Of a stretch of DNA of 64,000 nt, positions 19,972-30,131 are shown piece by piece; position 1 is the stretch's first letter, and each line of letters begins with the position of its first letter. Position numbers and translations under genes: made by a program. Source of the stretch: Legionella brunensis (GTDB lineage Bacteria; Pseudomonadota; Gammaproteobacteria; Legionellales; Legionellaceae); the NCBI RefSeq assembly GCF_001467025.1, contig NZ_LNXV01000003.1:233870-297869 (forward strand), written 5' to 3'. The notes under the pieces were generated by a model. The model saw nothing but the letters and a program-made list of their open reading frames with translations, was not told the DNA's origin and made no database searches.

Positions 19972-20083
19972 GGTAGGATGCAAAAATAAAAAGAGATGCA
20001 AATCGGATCACTGATGCGATTGAGCAGTCAAAATTGGAGTTTAAGTGAGTTCGTGTAGAAACTGTGTTGATGTTTAGATTTAC

Positions 20084-20112
20084 TTGAGCAAGCATTTCTA
20101 AGCGATTACACT
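20084..20112 (+). promoter_or_regulatory. Candidate promoter of tRNA-Gly
   Basis: TTGAGC (20084-20089) and TACACT (20107-20112) are 17 bp apart and lie 28 bp upstream of the mature tRNA. The -10 matches the consensus at 4 of 6 positions, so support is moderate. Confidence 0.4.
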
Positions 20113-20140
20113 AATATGGACTAGAGGTGCTAGTTCAAAT

Positions 20141-20211
20141 GCGGGTGTAGTTCAATGGTAGAACTTCAGCTTCCCAAGCTGATAGCGTGGGTTCGATTCC
20201 CATCACCCGCT
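20141..20211 (+). tRNA. tRNA-Gly (anticodon CCC)
   Basis: The acceptor stem GCGGGTG pairs with CACCCGC. The D arm is GTTC-AATGGTA-GAAC. The anticodon stem TCAGC/GCTGA carries the loop TTCCCAA, giving anticodon CCC that reads GGG. The T arm has GTGGG-TTCGATT-CCCAT. The discriminator is T (20211). CCA is not encoded (TCA follows), so it must be added after transcription. The gene closely follows the gammaproteobacterial glyU pattern and stands alone, not in a cluster. Confidence 0.95.
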
Positions 20212-20282
20212 CAATGATGTAGAAAATAAAAGCCAACTACCAATTTGGCATAACTTATTGCCTCGATTTTAAAGGGAAATCC

Positions 20283-20855
20283 ATGCCTTTTAATAAAATG
20301 AACAAATGGCTTAACGAGGAAAAGGAGTTAGGAGTTGCGGTGAATAGTGCTGTTTTAGCAACCGTTTCGCCACAAGGTATTCCTCATAGTCGTGTTGTTG
20401 CTATTCGGGAAATTAAAGAGGATTCTTTAATTTTCTTTACACAAAGAAAAACTCGAAAAGTTACCGATTTGCTAAATAATCCTGCTGCTTCAATGAATTT
20501 TTTCTTAGCCTTGCAACAACGACAGATTGTTATGGATGGCATTACTGAACTACTGACACAGGAGGAAAATAGTCTGTATTGGAATGGTTTGCCGCGAGAG
20601 AGGCAATTGCGGTTTTCAACTTATGCGCCTATTTCCGGGCAGCCTATACAAAGTTTAAATGAATTAGATAAAAGAAAACGAGAGCTGGAAGAATTATTCA
20701 GGAATAAAGATATCCCCATGAGCGATTTTTATTGTGGATTTCGCTTCATACCGAAGATGTTCCTTTTTTACTCGGTTGGTTCTATCACTTTTTCAGAGGT
20801 CACAAAATTTACCAGGGAGAAAGATTTTTGGTCTGAGCAACTTTATTCTCCTTGA
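20283..20855 (+). CDS. Pyridoxamine 5'-phosphate oxidase-like flavoprotein
   Basis: This 190-aa cytoplasmic protein has a split-barrel FMN fold. The FMN-binding pattern of PdxH is visible: HSRVVAIREI (about 36-45), FFTQRKTRKV (about 52-61), NNPAASMNFF and QRQIVMDGITELL. PdxH would oxidise PNP or PMP to pyridoxal phosphate. The C-terminal part keeps GFRFIPKMFLFY but then diverges and lacks the RLHDR-type end that binds the substrate phosphate. I therefore call it PNPO-like, not pdxH. ATG 20283 has AAAGGGA 5 bp upstream. It lies alone, just after tRNA-Gly. Confidence 0.8.
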   Translation: MPFNKMNKWLNEEKELGVAVNSAVLATVSPQGIPHSRVVAIREIKEDSLIFFTQRKTRKVTDLLNNPAASMNFFLALQQRQIVMDGITELLTQEENSLYWNGLPRERQLRFSTYAPISGQPIQSLNELDKRKRELEELFRNKDIPMSDFYCGFRFIPKMFLFYSVGSITFSEVTKFTREKDFWSEQLYSP

Positions 20856-21296
20856 TATTTCGTCAAATATTTGTGCGTCTGAAGCTTCTGAACAGGGTGG
20901 GTTTTCCTACTTAATCTCAAAATCTGTTTATTTCGGTTTTATTAAAAATTCGATTAAGAATCAAACCCTATTCTCGCCTCAGGTAATGCATAAGGGGCTA
21001 TGTTTGTATAGCTGATGTGATTTTTTATTTATCATAAAGTATTTAAAATATTCTTTTTTTTTATTATGCTGCTATCACAGTTTTCTGGATAGTGATCAAT
21101 GTCTGCTTGGATTCCTATTATTTTGGTCAAATTGATTCAAATTTATGCGTTACGATGCTCACATACTCCTTGTATGCTGCGCTTGTGTATCGCGAAAACC
21201 AAGTCAGTTTGGTTGAAGCTAGTAAAATGCAAACAGACACTAATAGTCAAATAGCATGAGGTTGTTTGATGGCTTCCTTAACATGAGGAGTATCCT
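20856..21296. other. Intergenic region upstream of the second giant gene
   Basis: This 441-bp stretch has no supportable gene. It holds an AT-rich hairpin with a T tract (21038-21062). It also holds a small hairpin, CATAC-TCCTT-GTATG (21162-21176), in a more GC-balanced stretch that looks like a remnant of an interspersed repeat. GAGGAG at 21285-21290 serves the GTG start at 21297. Confidence 0.45.
21038..21062 (+). terminator. Weak AU-rich terminator candidate
   Basis: AGTATT pairs with AATATT across a 3-nt loop (one G-U pair) and is followed by C and a run of nine T. It is 180 bp after the PNPO-like gene. The stem is weak, so termination there is uncertain. Confidence 0.3.
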
Positions 21297-24200
21297 GTGC
21301 CAGCTGGTTCTGAAAATAAATATCTTCAGTCTTTACTTGATGATTTAGTCACTTCGCATGAAACGGAGATAAATTATTCTCCGTTCGAAGTTGAGCTTGA
21401 CCCGCAGTACATCAAAGAAAATGATCTCCCTTTCCTTTTAGAGTTTGTCCAGGAAAAACGCAAAAGACTGTTTATTTTTAAACTAGCGAACGATGCATTT
21501 AACAGTAGTATTCTTGCTTTTACCGCACGTCGCGCCATACTCAATCAAACCGCAGAAATCCTGTTAAAAAGTACGTCCACCGAACCTAAAATAAATTCCT
21601 TGAAGGAGGCTTTAAATAATCCTGCAACACCAGTACGCGCGAGTATTCAAATCCAAAAAAGTATCCCTTTGCCCAAACCTAAAGCGGCGGTTCTAAATCG
21701 CCCTCTTAGCGAACAAATTGAACAAACACCTATACCTGATCTTGTACTCGTTCCCATTGATTTACCTGAGTTTCCTGTCTTGAGCAAGCAGCTAGCTGCT
21801 TTAGGTATCCGTATATTACAAGATACCGCGTTACTAAAGATCAAAGAACATGCTGATGCCTTTACAGATGGTATTATTCCTGGGAATTTGCCCAAGGGAT
21901 TTTACATTGACTATAAGAAGTATGCCCTGTGCTATACAAATAACCCACACAGACTTCCCTCAGCATTGGCCCCAATACTTGAAAAGCCCACGCAGTTGGC
22001 AATGCCTACTCTGGAGCAATCCGAAGTATTATTACCAAAATTATCGAAAACTATCCTTGCGCAATTGTTGAACTCTGCGGATACAGTAACTCAAAAAAAT
22101 GCGCTGATTGGTGTACTGCCAACGTATGCAAAAGAACTCAGCGGTCTTGTTAGCATACTTAAACCTGATGAGTTGGATTTTATTGTACCGCTTCTTGCAA
22201 AGCTTTTTATTTTTGGTGGTGAAGCACATACCAAGCTATTTATAAAATTTCTTCGTAATTGTTTGAATAAAAAAATAAATATTGAATTCCTCAAAGACCC
22301 AGTTGCACAGAATTCTTTTTTAAGCCCTCGTGGCATCAAAAATCTTCAAAAACTTCTCGAACTGTCTGCCGAGCAAAAAGAATGGTGGAATACGCTTGCT
22401 AATGCTCATCTTAAAAATCAACAACACCATTTTGATTTTAATAATTTTTTTGAGACTTATAGTCAAATTTTTCTGCCTCGGATTGCGGAAAAAAATCTTA
22501 CTCTCCCCAACCCATGTCCGATTGAGCATAATGGCCATTTTCTAATTACTTTAAATCGCGTACTCGATGTCTTGGAGTTAGCGCAAAATCCACAAGAACA
22601 ATGTTTATCATTAGCAGGTCTTAATTGGGGGCCTACAGGTGCCCATTATGCAATGGCGCAAGCACCTAAACCGCAGCGTTTCAAGCAAGTTACTCCCTGC
22701 ATGAATCTTGAAAGTCCTGGGGATACAGAACTCAACCCCCTGATAATCTATACCCATATTCACGATAATGTAGCTAATTTAAAAATTTGGTTATTTCGAT
22801 ATCTAGGACAACACTGGAAAGCTGGCATTAGATTAACAGATATTCAAGCCCAGTTCGAAGAAATCCAAGGCTTACAAACCTGGAGCGTTGTTGAGAAAAA
22901 TCAATTAATGTTTATTTTAACGTCCACGTTCCCCCAGTCGACCCTGACTGCTGAAAGTTGGCAGAAGACATTAAAAAATTGCATTAATTTACTTCAAGCT
23001 ATCGGGCCAACTGAAAGAACTGATTTACTGCACGCAATTTCTCACTGTTTTCAGTTCAAGCCAAATCCCACCCTTATACAAATACAGGGACTCCTTGTAC
23101 AGGCGACTGAACTTAAAACAGCTTTTCCTAGTAAGAATTTTAAAAATGAGCTTCTTACGCCTCTTTTTTCTTGTTTAGAAAATGAAGGTTTTGAACTTAT
23201 TAATACCTTACAAGAGCGTGTGCAAAAGGTGCATGAGAATTCCAATGGAAATGAAGCACTGCTATCTACAATCATCTCCTTCACAACCTTACTGCAAAAA
23301 AATCGCCAAAATTTGCATTCTGATGCTATCCGTATATTAGCAACACTTGATGAATCCGATTTAACGCAATCTAAAATTGATGACTTAATGTTATCGATTA
23401 AAACCTTAAAAGAAAAACGGAGTGCAGTCGATAGTAATGCTTTCTTAAGTCTCTTAGGTAAAATTAATATTTCAAAATCGCAGCCATTACCGAATGCTCA
23501 GCAAATTCAAGAGTTAATTAATGCCATTGCGGATTCGTCTCACTCCATCCCAGACGGTCATGACAATCTAGAAAAAAAAGAAAAATGGTTTAAGGATTTT
23601 ATCCTTGAAAAAAATTTATTACCTGGATGCGTTTTTGGCAATGGTGATATATCAAAACTTGATGATCTCATTGTGGATGCACTTGTTGATGCGGTGAAAA
23701 AACGAAGTAGTGTACTTAAAGTAGATAAACTTAAAGCGTCTCTTACAAAAAACCTGCAAAGTAAGCTGGTTCCAGAACAACTAAAAGAGCAACTAAACGA
23801 AGACTTGTTGCCTCTTTTTGATGCCTTAAATGAGCTCGTTATTCTTCTGCAAACTCCCAACCCTAAATTCGAGGATATACTTGAAAAGCTAAGATTTTTT
23901 GAAGAGAAAAAACCCCGATTACTTGATGCAACCTATAGTGTTGGCCTCTTGGGAAAATCCAAAGGAGATTTTCTCTTAAGTTATATTCTTACCGGGAAAA
24001 GGAAAGCAACTGACAATGAAACAGGAGCGGTATTTGGCACTCTTTTAACGAAGCTTCACGGTGTCATTAATGATGAAATTAACGGCTATTTTAATGATGA
24101 GCAAAATAAAAATGCCGTGACAGATTTGGATGCTAAAACCTGTCTCGAGTGGCTGGTTGCTTTCAACCAAACCCATTCCCTTACTTTTTTATTTAAAGAG

Positions 24201-27200
24201 GAGTTAGTGCAGAAAAAGGTTATACCTGCACTCACTAAAACACTCCAACAGCTAAATACCCAAGACTCAAATTTTGAAAATAGCATCCTTGAAGCAGCTG
24301 CAAATCTTGCTGAAGATCAGTCTGCTGATAAATCCCTGCAAAACTATAAAAATACAATAGAAGCTATTGTCAGTTATCTTAATTTTCTCATTGATATTAA
24401 GGATAAGGCTTCGGCACAATTTCATGTTATCTACAAACAGCTTCATACAGGCCCTTTAGGGCGGTTAAACTACACACAAAAACAAACTCTTATTAATAAC
24501 CTTTTCCGAGCTAACCCCCAGTCGTTTGAGCGATATTTAAAGCTCACTATTCAGGCATTGGAAGAAAATCCTATAGCAGATGCCACCGCCATCAACCGTG
24601 CTATTTCTGGCTTAGTACCTCTATTTGAGTTATCTGATCTTGAGTCAGAAACGCAGACCATGTTTTTTAATATGAGCATGGCTCATAACTTAAGAAGCAC
24701 AAGTCCTTTTCCTCTAGCTGTTTTAAATGAGTTAAAAAAATCCAATCTTGAAGAACAAGCAAAGTCTGTAATTCTCAAGCAAATTATTCAGATTTTAAGT
24801 CGCATGACAGAGGGGGACTCTCAGGATCTCATACAAGACTTAGTCCAACAAACGCAATCTTTTTTAACTCAAAACTCGGAGCAGGCGGCACTTTGTATCT
24901 CGTTACTGAAGCGTGTTTCTTTAGATAACCTTAGTCGGGATTTAAGTACTTACTCAAGTATTCTTAGTCAATTAGCCCCCCTTAAGCCAGAGAATAGAGG
25001 ACAACTTACTACGATATTGACTGGTCTTGCTAGTAGTAAAAAGGATGATACTGTCAATTTACCGACCTTGCTTGATATTGCCAAGGGGTTGGGGCGTCGT
25101 TCTGCTGTCGATTTAGGCCAGGTCATGCAATTATTTGCAACGCCGCCTTATCCAATTGCACACACACTGAATACTGCTTTATTGGCTCATGGTTCGGAAA
25201 AACTTCAAGCTTATTGTTTAAGTTTCGATACAAATCCCTTTGCAAAAACTGGTGAAACACGTCCTCTGGCAGAGCATTTTGCAACAAACAGAATTAAAGA
25301 TGCCTTGTTAAGTTTAAAAGATCTGTTGAATGGAGTTGAACTGCCGCATGCCTTGCAGCTTAAACTTGCGAGGCAGCTTACTTATATAGAAACCTTAGGC
25401 TATACGGATCCTTTAAATCCAAACGATTACACTGAGCTTAAAAAGTTAACCGCAATTTCTCGACAGGAGCTACAAGAGCGAGCATGTACATTGCTTCATC
25501 AGTTACGTTCAAACCATGTCCCTGCTGAGCAAATTGAATTAACGCATATGGAACTATTAGCTTATTTGCGGGAAATCTACTTTCGTACTACAGGCTTGTT
25601 TCCAAATACCACGCAAATGCTCATGTTACAGCTTTCTTTGCAGGAGCCCTATACAAATTTGCTCATGCGTATCAATACGGGAGAGGGTAAAAGTTTAATT
25701 ACTCCAATCCTTGCTGTTTTACAGTGGACACAAGGCGGTACGGTTGATGTGTGTACTGCAAATCGAACATTATTAGGTAGAGATTATGAGAACAGTTGTG
25801 AACCGTTTTTTAAATTTTTAGGTATTAAATCAGCGCTTATCCAAGATAATAGTAATCCCAAAGATTACCAATTAGGTGGAATTAACTGCTCGACGCTAGA
25901 AGACATGGCACTTTTCCGTCTGGCAGCAAAAGAAACCAAGCAAGAGGCTTTGATTCAAAATGATGAGCCCATTCACCTCGTATTAGATGAGAGTGATGAT
26001 GCTCTACTTGATCAAACGACGCTTTACAAATTGGTTGCAGAAACCTCACAAGCCGAAGCAGAGGATATCCATGCGCAATGGATTTATCCACTTGCATACC
26101 AGTTTATTAACCTTCCAATGTTTCGTAATACAGACCCTACCAAAGGAAAAGTTTGGGATGAAGATGAAGATCTGGAGCAGTTCCGACTCTATATCAATAA
26201 AGAAATTAACGAAAAATTTAATGGAGATGCTGATAAACAGAACTTTATGCTTGCAACCAGTAATACGCAACTAAAACAATGGATCAATGCCAGTTGCAAA
26301 GCAGCAAAACTTGTTGAAAATAAACATTTTATTGTACGTCCGATTAAAGAAAAAGATGAAACGGGGAATGAAGTAACCAAGAAGATTGTCTGTATCCCAT
26401 TGGTTCGCAGCACCCTCAAAACTGGTTGTATTTTTACTGATGGTGTACAACAAGCCCTTCAAGCGCGATTGAATGCTGAATGCCAAAAGCGTTCACATCA
26501 TTTTGCTATTGATGCTGACCCACCAGTACTTGCAAGTCAATCTGCTCGTGGTTTGGTAGGATTTTATCAAGATACTGGAGGACGACTTGTTGGTATTTCA
26601 GGAACACCAGGGGATTGGATTGAATTGCAGTATTTAACAACTCAACTCGGTACACAAGCAATTGGTGTAGCGCCTTATGCTGGAGATCACCGAAAGATAC
26701 ACCCACCTGTTTTTACTTTTTCCCGTGATGACACTATATACGCTATACATAATGCCATTGAAGCTGTTAAACGTCCTGTAACTAATCCGAGGTTGGAGTT
26801 TGATTCCGATATTCCTATTCAGACACTTGAAGAGCGAGAAAGTTTTATTCTGCAGACTAAAGATGCGCTTGAAAAGTGGAGTCAAACTCAAACTCAGCCG
26901 ATCCTTATTGTTAGTGAGGATTTTGATGATGCACAAGCAATTGGACGAAGTTTTAAGGCCTATAAAAAAGCTGGATTCAAAATCCAAATCGTCACCGGCA
27001 AGGAAAGTCCTGAAGAGTTAGAGAAGATTATTAAACAAGCCGGCCGAGCCAACACAATTACAATTGGTACAGCGATGCTTGCAAGAGGTATAGATATTAA
27101 TCCTGGCAATCACCCGGAAGGTTTATTCGTTATTCAAACCTATCCTGATAGTGAGCGAATGACTACACAAATTGCAGGGCGTGCAGCCCGAAACGGAAAG

Positions 27201-30104
27201 CCTGGGCAATGGCTTCCTATATATCAACTGCCATCACCTAAAAGTTGGTTTACTAAGTTAATGTATTTTCTTTTCCCTAATTATCGTCAACATCAATCTG
27301 AGAAAGCTATTGCAACATTACAAAGCGACATCAAATTACAAGCCACACTCGACAGACTTTACACACAGGCTATTGATCAAGCTCAACAAACATTGATGCA
27401 ACAAGTATATGCTTGGGAGAGCTTATTGTTGGATCTTTATCCATCGGATGTCAATCTACGCCATGAGCTGTACCAATGGCGTGAAATGCTTTTAAGTGAG
27501 CTTGCTCATGCTCAAGAAACAAGTATCACACAAAATACTCTTGAATCGAGTGTTACCCAGTTCCAAAACACACTATGCAAAATATGGGAAAAAGTAAGAG
27601 AGGAGAAATGGGTCGCTAAAGCAAGAAAAGCAAGTGTCGTCACACAAGAACAAAACTTACGAGTTAACTACCTCAGTCAATTAGATCTTGCGAAAGAATT
27701 GAATATTCAAGCGGCATTACAAGAAAAAGCTTTGCCATTTAAAGCATCAGTGACAACTTTAATGCATCAAAATGTGGAAACAATAATTCTAGACAAGGCT
27801 GGGGCAGTCCTAGAGTATACCACGCCTGAAGAGAAAGAAAGGAAAGACTTGGAATTGGCTCAAAACAGGCAACTGTTGCCTTACTTCATTGGCGAGTTTT
27901 GCGCTGTGCATCCTGAAGCTGTCGAAAAGCTTAACTCGGCAGAGCAAACTCAATCTTCCTCTTTTTTATCGGGGATACTTAAGTCGTTAGCTGATAAAAT
28001 TATAAAACAAAAAAATAAAGTATTAAGAACTGAGGATACACAACAAATTACGAAATCAATTATTGAATTTTATCAAAAAAAATTGAATACAGCCGAGATG
28101 CCAGCAATTCAAGAGTTGCTTGAAAAAATTAAGCCCCTAATCCTTAACCATAGCCAAGCTTTGGCAAAGACACCATTGACTGATAGATTCAAAATACAAG
28201 GTTTAGTACTCACGTTTATTAAACTTTACCAACAATCGGGTCTTGCTCCTGATGAGCAATTAAACGAACTAAAAACTCGTTACGATGATGAAATTATGAA
28301 AATGCTGGCTGAGTATCTTCTTAATGAGTTTTCTTGGGTTAACAAATCTCCGCAGCCTATACATGCTTTTTTAGAGCGTACTATAGCTAAAGAGGCCGCA
28401 CAAGCCATTTATTTATTGGCGGATGAAGTACGTCAATCGCCAAGTGATGAGGCAAAAATCCAAGCGCTTTATACGGGTCTGCAAGAGCATCGTGTGAAAT
28501 TGCTCGATAAACGTCTATTTTCAATAAGACACAATTGTCCTCGTGATGTCATTAATATGGCATTAACTGCTATTGACGCGTTAGAGTTTGCCCCTCATTG
28601 CGATCGTGCATTTCAAGAAAGCTGTCATGATACGGTACTTTCCAAATACCATATAGCACAATTTCGCGTATGTTTAGAAAACACGTCACGGCAGTTTCAT
28701 GAGGATATTGTTTGGGAACATCTTAAAGCAACGTTGGCAAATTTAAGTGAGAATAATAATCAAGTTCACCTCATTGAAGAATTATATGAGACGGTAGAGC
28801 GTTATGGTAGCTACCCAGTCTATCAACCTTATAAAAGTTCAATTAAAACCTTAAAGGCACAGTTGGCTGATTCAATTAAAGTTCTAAGAGAAGCCAACGG
28901 CTTGAAACAAGACACACAAGAAAGCTTGCTAACGGAAAAAGCATCGCAATTTGCCTCGTTATTCAATGTAGCTGCTGAGCAGGTTCGCATTCAAAAGGGA
29001 TGCGATGGTATTCAATCTTATGTTGAAGTGCAAATCGAAAATGCCCCCTTACAAGAAGATTTTACAGGTTACCAGTCGTCTTTTTTAGCAGGTTTTGAGA
29101 AAGAACGATCAAGTATTTCTCAACAAAAAATGCTTTTGCATGATAATCGAGAGGCGCTTATAAATCTGTCAGACGTGGCTGCTACTAAGATATTTCCATC
29201 GGTTAAGCGAATGGCGCTAGAGAAGCTATTTAGATTAAAAACATTATTGAATTTGGATTGGAGTGAGGGTTTAGATAACTCCTTTATCAGTGAGCTTCCT
29301 CAAGAAAGCCTATCTATCTATCATCATATACAGCGGCTTAAACATTGGGATTGGGCCGAACTCCCTGAGTTTGGAGAAGTTGAAAAAATATTAGGTCAGG
29401 ATCCTCGCCTACTTTTTGCTGATCTTCTCGACAAACATATTGAATTTAAAGGGAAGCTTAAGGAAATCCAAGCCAGGAAACTGATTGCAAAACAAATAGT
29501 AGAGGATAAACGAAAACAGATAGCCGCTGAAGAAGAAAAGATAGTAAAAATTAATGAACGTTTAAGAGCACCTGAATGCAGTTTTGGGGATACAATTCTT
29601 TTAAATGGGCAAATACTGACGATTAAAACATCGATTGCTATTCAGGAAAAAAAACTTTCCGATCCCCTAAAAAATCTAGCTTTCGTCACTGAAGAAGAGA
29701 GAGTATGTCAGGAAAGCTTAAACCAGGTTGTGCAAGATTGTATTTCAAAAACTGTTGAAGTTATTTCTAGTTTGGAAAAACAAGCTAAAAATCTCTTTAA
29801 TCAGCATCTAATCGGGGCAAGTAAAGCCATCGTTGACACTTACCAACAAGAACTTGAAGCAATGGATTCTACAGTGGAGCAATTAAATCAAGTAGAAATA
29901 CAAAAATCACGTTATCAAACACGCCGTTTTTTCAACTCGAGGGAACTGCTAAAGTATGAAGCGAGCTTAAGACATGAAGAAGCACTCATACCCAGAGAAA
30001 TTGTGTCAGCAAATGTTCATCCTGCTGGTTTCGCAAGGTTTTTTAGGCAACCTATAGAGAGAATCACAACGCAACTGGAGGCGTTAGGTCTTTGGTTGCG
30101 TTAA
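21297..30104 (+). CDS. Giant 2,935-aa protein with SecA-like helicase core
   Basis: This 2,935-aa protein of about 330 kDa is largely helical. The first 1,400 residues look like a long array of helical segments with no recognised motif. The core is at about 1,440-1,985: Walker A INTGEGKSLITPIL (about 1,459), VCTANRTLLGRD, motif II LVLDESDDAL (about 1,562), GISGTPGDW (about 1,765), IGTAMLARGIDI (about 1,930) and motif VI QIAGRAARNGKPGQW (about 1,957). Motif wording is closest to SecA (TGEGK, VNDYLA, GRSGRQGDPG). The protein is three times the length of SecA and has no SecA-type zinc tail, so it is not a translocase in the usual sense. The last 950 residues are coiled-coil-rich. GTG 21297 has GAGGAG 6 bp upstream. 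Codon use looks like its neighbours. The most likely readings are a large secreted or phage/host-interaction ATPase. Confidence 0.88.
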   Translation: MPAGSENKYLQSLLDDLVTSHETEINYSPFEVELDPQYIKENDLPFLLEFVQEKRKRLFIFKLANDAFNSSILAFTARRAILNQTAEILLKSTSTEPKINSLKEALNNPATPVRASIQIQKSIPLPKPKAAVLNRPLSEQIEQTPIPDLVLVPIDLPEFPVLSKQLAALGIRILQDTALLKIKEHADAFTDGIIPGNLPKGFYIDYKKYALCYTNNPHRLPSALAPILEKPTQLAMPTLEQSEVLLPKLSKTILAQLLNSADTVTQKNALIGVLPTYAKELSGLVSILKPDELDFIVPLLAKLFIFGGEAHTKLFIKFLRNCLNKKINIEFLKDPVAQNSFLSPRGIKNLQKLLELSAEQKEWWNTLANAHLKNQQHHFDFNNFFETYSQIFLPRIAEKNLTLPNPCPIEHNGHFLITLNRVLDVLELAQNPQEQCLSLAGLNWGPTGAHYAMAQAPKPQRFKQVTPCMNLESPGDTELNPLIIYTHIHDNVANLKIWLFRYLGQHWKAGIRLTDIQAQFEEIQGLQTWSVVEKNQLMFILTSTFPQSTLTAESWQKTLKNCINLLQAIGPTERTDLLHAISHCFQFKPNPTLIQIQGLLVQATELKTAFPSKNFKNELLTPLFSCLENEGFELINTLQERVQKVHENSNGNEALLSTIISFTTLLQKNRQNLHSDAIRILATLDESDLTQSKIDDLMLSIKTLKEKRSAVDSNAFLSLLGKINISKSQPLPNAQQIQELINAIADSSHSIPDGHDNLEKKEKWFKDFILEKNLLPGCVFGNGDISKLDDLIVDALVDAVKKRSSVLKVDKLKASLTKNLQSKLVPEQLKEQLNEDLLPLFDALNELVILLQTPNPKFEDILEKLRFFEEKKPRLLDATYSVGLLGKSKGDFLLSYILTGKRKATDNETGAVFGTLLTKLHGVINDEINGYFNDEQNKNAVTDLDAKTCLEWLVAFNQTHSLTFLFKEELVQKKVIPALTKTLQQLNTQDSNFENSILEAAANLAEDQSADKSLQNYKNTIEAIVSYLNFLIDIKDKASAQFHVIYKQLHTGPLGRLNYTQKQTLINNLFRANPQSFERYLKLTIQALEENPIADATAINRAISGLVPLFELSDLESETQTMFFNMSMAHNLRSTSPFPLAVLNELKKSNLEEQAKSVILKQIIQILSRMTEGDSQDLIQDLVQQTQSFLTQNSEQAALCISLLKRVSLDNLSRDLSTYSSILSQLAPLKPENRGQLTTILTGLASSKKDDTVNLPTLLDIAKGLGRRSAVDLGQVMQLFATPPYPIAHTLNTALLAHGSEKLQAYCLSFDTNPFAKTGETRPLAEHFATNRIKDALLSLKDLLNGVELPHALQLKLARQLTYIETLGYTDPLNPNDYTELKKLTAISRQELQERACTLLHQLRSNHVPAEQIELTHMELLAYLREIYFRTTGLFPNTTQMLMLQLSLQEPYTNLLMRINTGEGKSLITPILAVLQWTQGGTVDVCTANRTLLGRDYENSCEPFFKFLGIKSALIQDNSNPKDYQLGGINCSTLEDMALFRLAAKETKQEALIQNDEPIHLVLDESDDALLDQTTLYKLVAETSQAEAEDIHAQWIYPLAYQFINLPMFRNTDPTKGKVWDEDEDLEQFRLYINKEINEKFNGDADKQNFMLATSNTQLKQWINASCKAAKLVENKHFIVRPIKEKDETGNEVTKKIVCIPLVRSTLKTGCIFTDGVQQALQARLNAECQKRSHHFAIDADPPVLASQSARGLVGFYQDTGGRLVGISGTPGDWIELQYLTTQLGTQAIGVAPYAGDHRKIHPPVFTFSRDDTIYAIHNAIEAVKRPVTNPRLEFDSDIPIQTLEERESFILQTKDALEKWSQTQTQPILIVSEDFDDAQAIGRSFKAYKKAGFKIQIVTGKESPEELEKIIKQAGRANTITIGTAMLARGIDINPGNHPEGLFVIQTYPDSERMTTQIAGRAARNGKPGQWLPIYQLPSPKSWFTKLMYFLFPNYRQHQSEKAIATLQSDIKLQATLDRLYTQAIDQAQQTLMQQVYAWESLLLDLYPSDVNLRHELYQWREMLLSELAHAQETSITQNTLESSVTQFQNTLCKIWEKVREEKWVAKARKASVVTQEQNLRVNYLSQLDLAKELNIQAALQEKALPFKASVTTLMHQNVETIILDKAGAVLEYTTPEEKERKDLELAQNRQLLPYFIGEFCAVHPEAVEKLNSAEQTQSSSFLSGILKSLADKIIKQKNKVLRTEDTQQITKSIIEFYQKKLNTAEMPAIQELLEKIKPLILNHSQALAKTPLTDRFKIQGLVLTFIKLYQQSGLAPDEQLNELKTRYDDEIMKMLAEYLLNEFSWVNKSPQPIHAFLERTIAKEAAQAIYLLADEVRQSPSDEAKIQALYTGLQEHRVKLLDKRLFSIRHNCPRDVINMALTAIDALEFAPHCDRAFQESCHDTVLSKYHIAQFRVCLENTSRQFHEDIVWEHLKATLANLSENNNQVHLIEELYETVERYGSYPVYQPYKSSIKTLKAQLADSIKVLREANGLKQDTQESLLTEKASQFASLFNVAAEQVRIQKGCDGIQSYVEVQIENAPLQEDFTGYQSSFLAGFEKERSSISQQKMLLHDNREALINLSDVAATKIFPSVKRMALEKLFRLKTLLNLDWSEGLDNSFISELPQESLSIYHHIQRLKHWDWAELPEFGEVEKILGQDPRLLFADLLDKHIEFKGKLKEIQARKLIAKQIVEDKRKQIAAEEEKIVKINERLRAPECSFGDTILLNGQILTIKTSIAIQEKKLSDPLKNLAFVTEEERVCQESLNQVVQDCISKTVEVISSLEKQAKNLFNQHLIGASKAIVDTYQQELEAMDSTVEQLNQVEIQKSRYQTRRFFNSRELLKYEASLRHEEALIPREIVSANVHPAGFARFFRQPIERITTQLEALGLWLR

Positions 30105-30131
30105 TTCCAAGGTAGAGAGTTTGCAGCTTAC

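Noticed and set aside
19972-20282. tRNA-Gly as an integration site for a genomic island
   Set aside because: No integrase gene and no direct repeat of the tRNA 3' end are seen within the window.
20734-21015. Plus-strand frame overlapping the PNPO-like gene and running past its stop
   Set aside because: It begins inside the real gene in another frame, has no ribosome-binding site and has no protein-like pattern after the overlap.
21162-21176. Mobile-element end at CATAC-TCCTT-GTATG
   Set aside because: A 5-bp stem alone is not enough. It may be part of an interspersed repeat, which only a genome-wide search could show.
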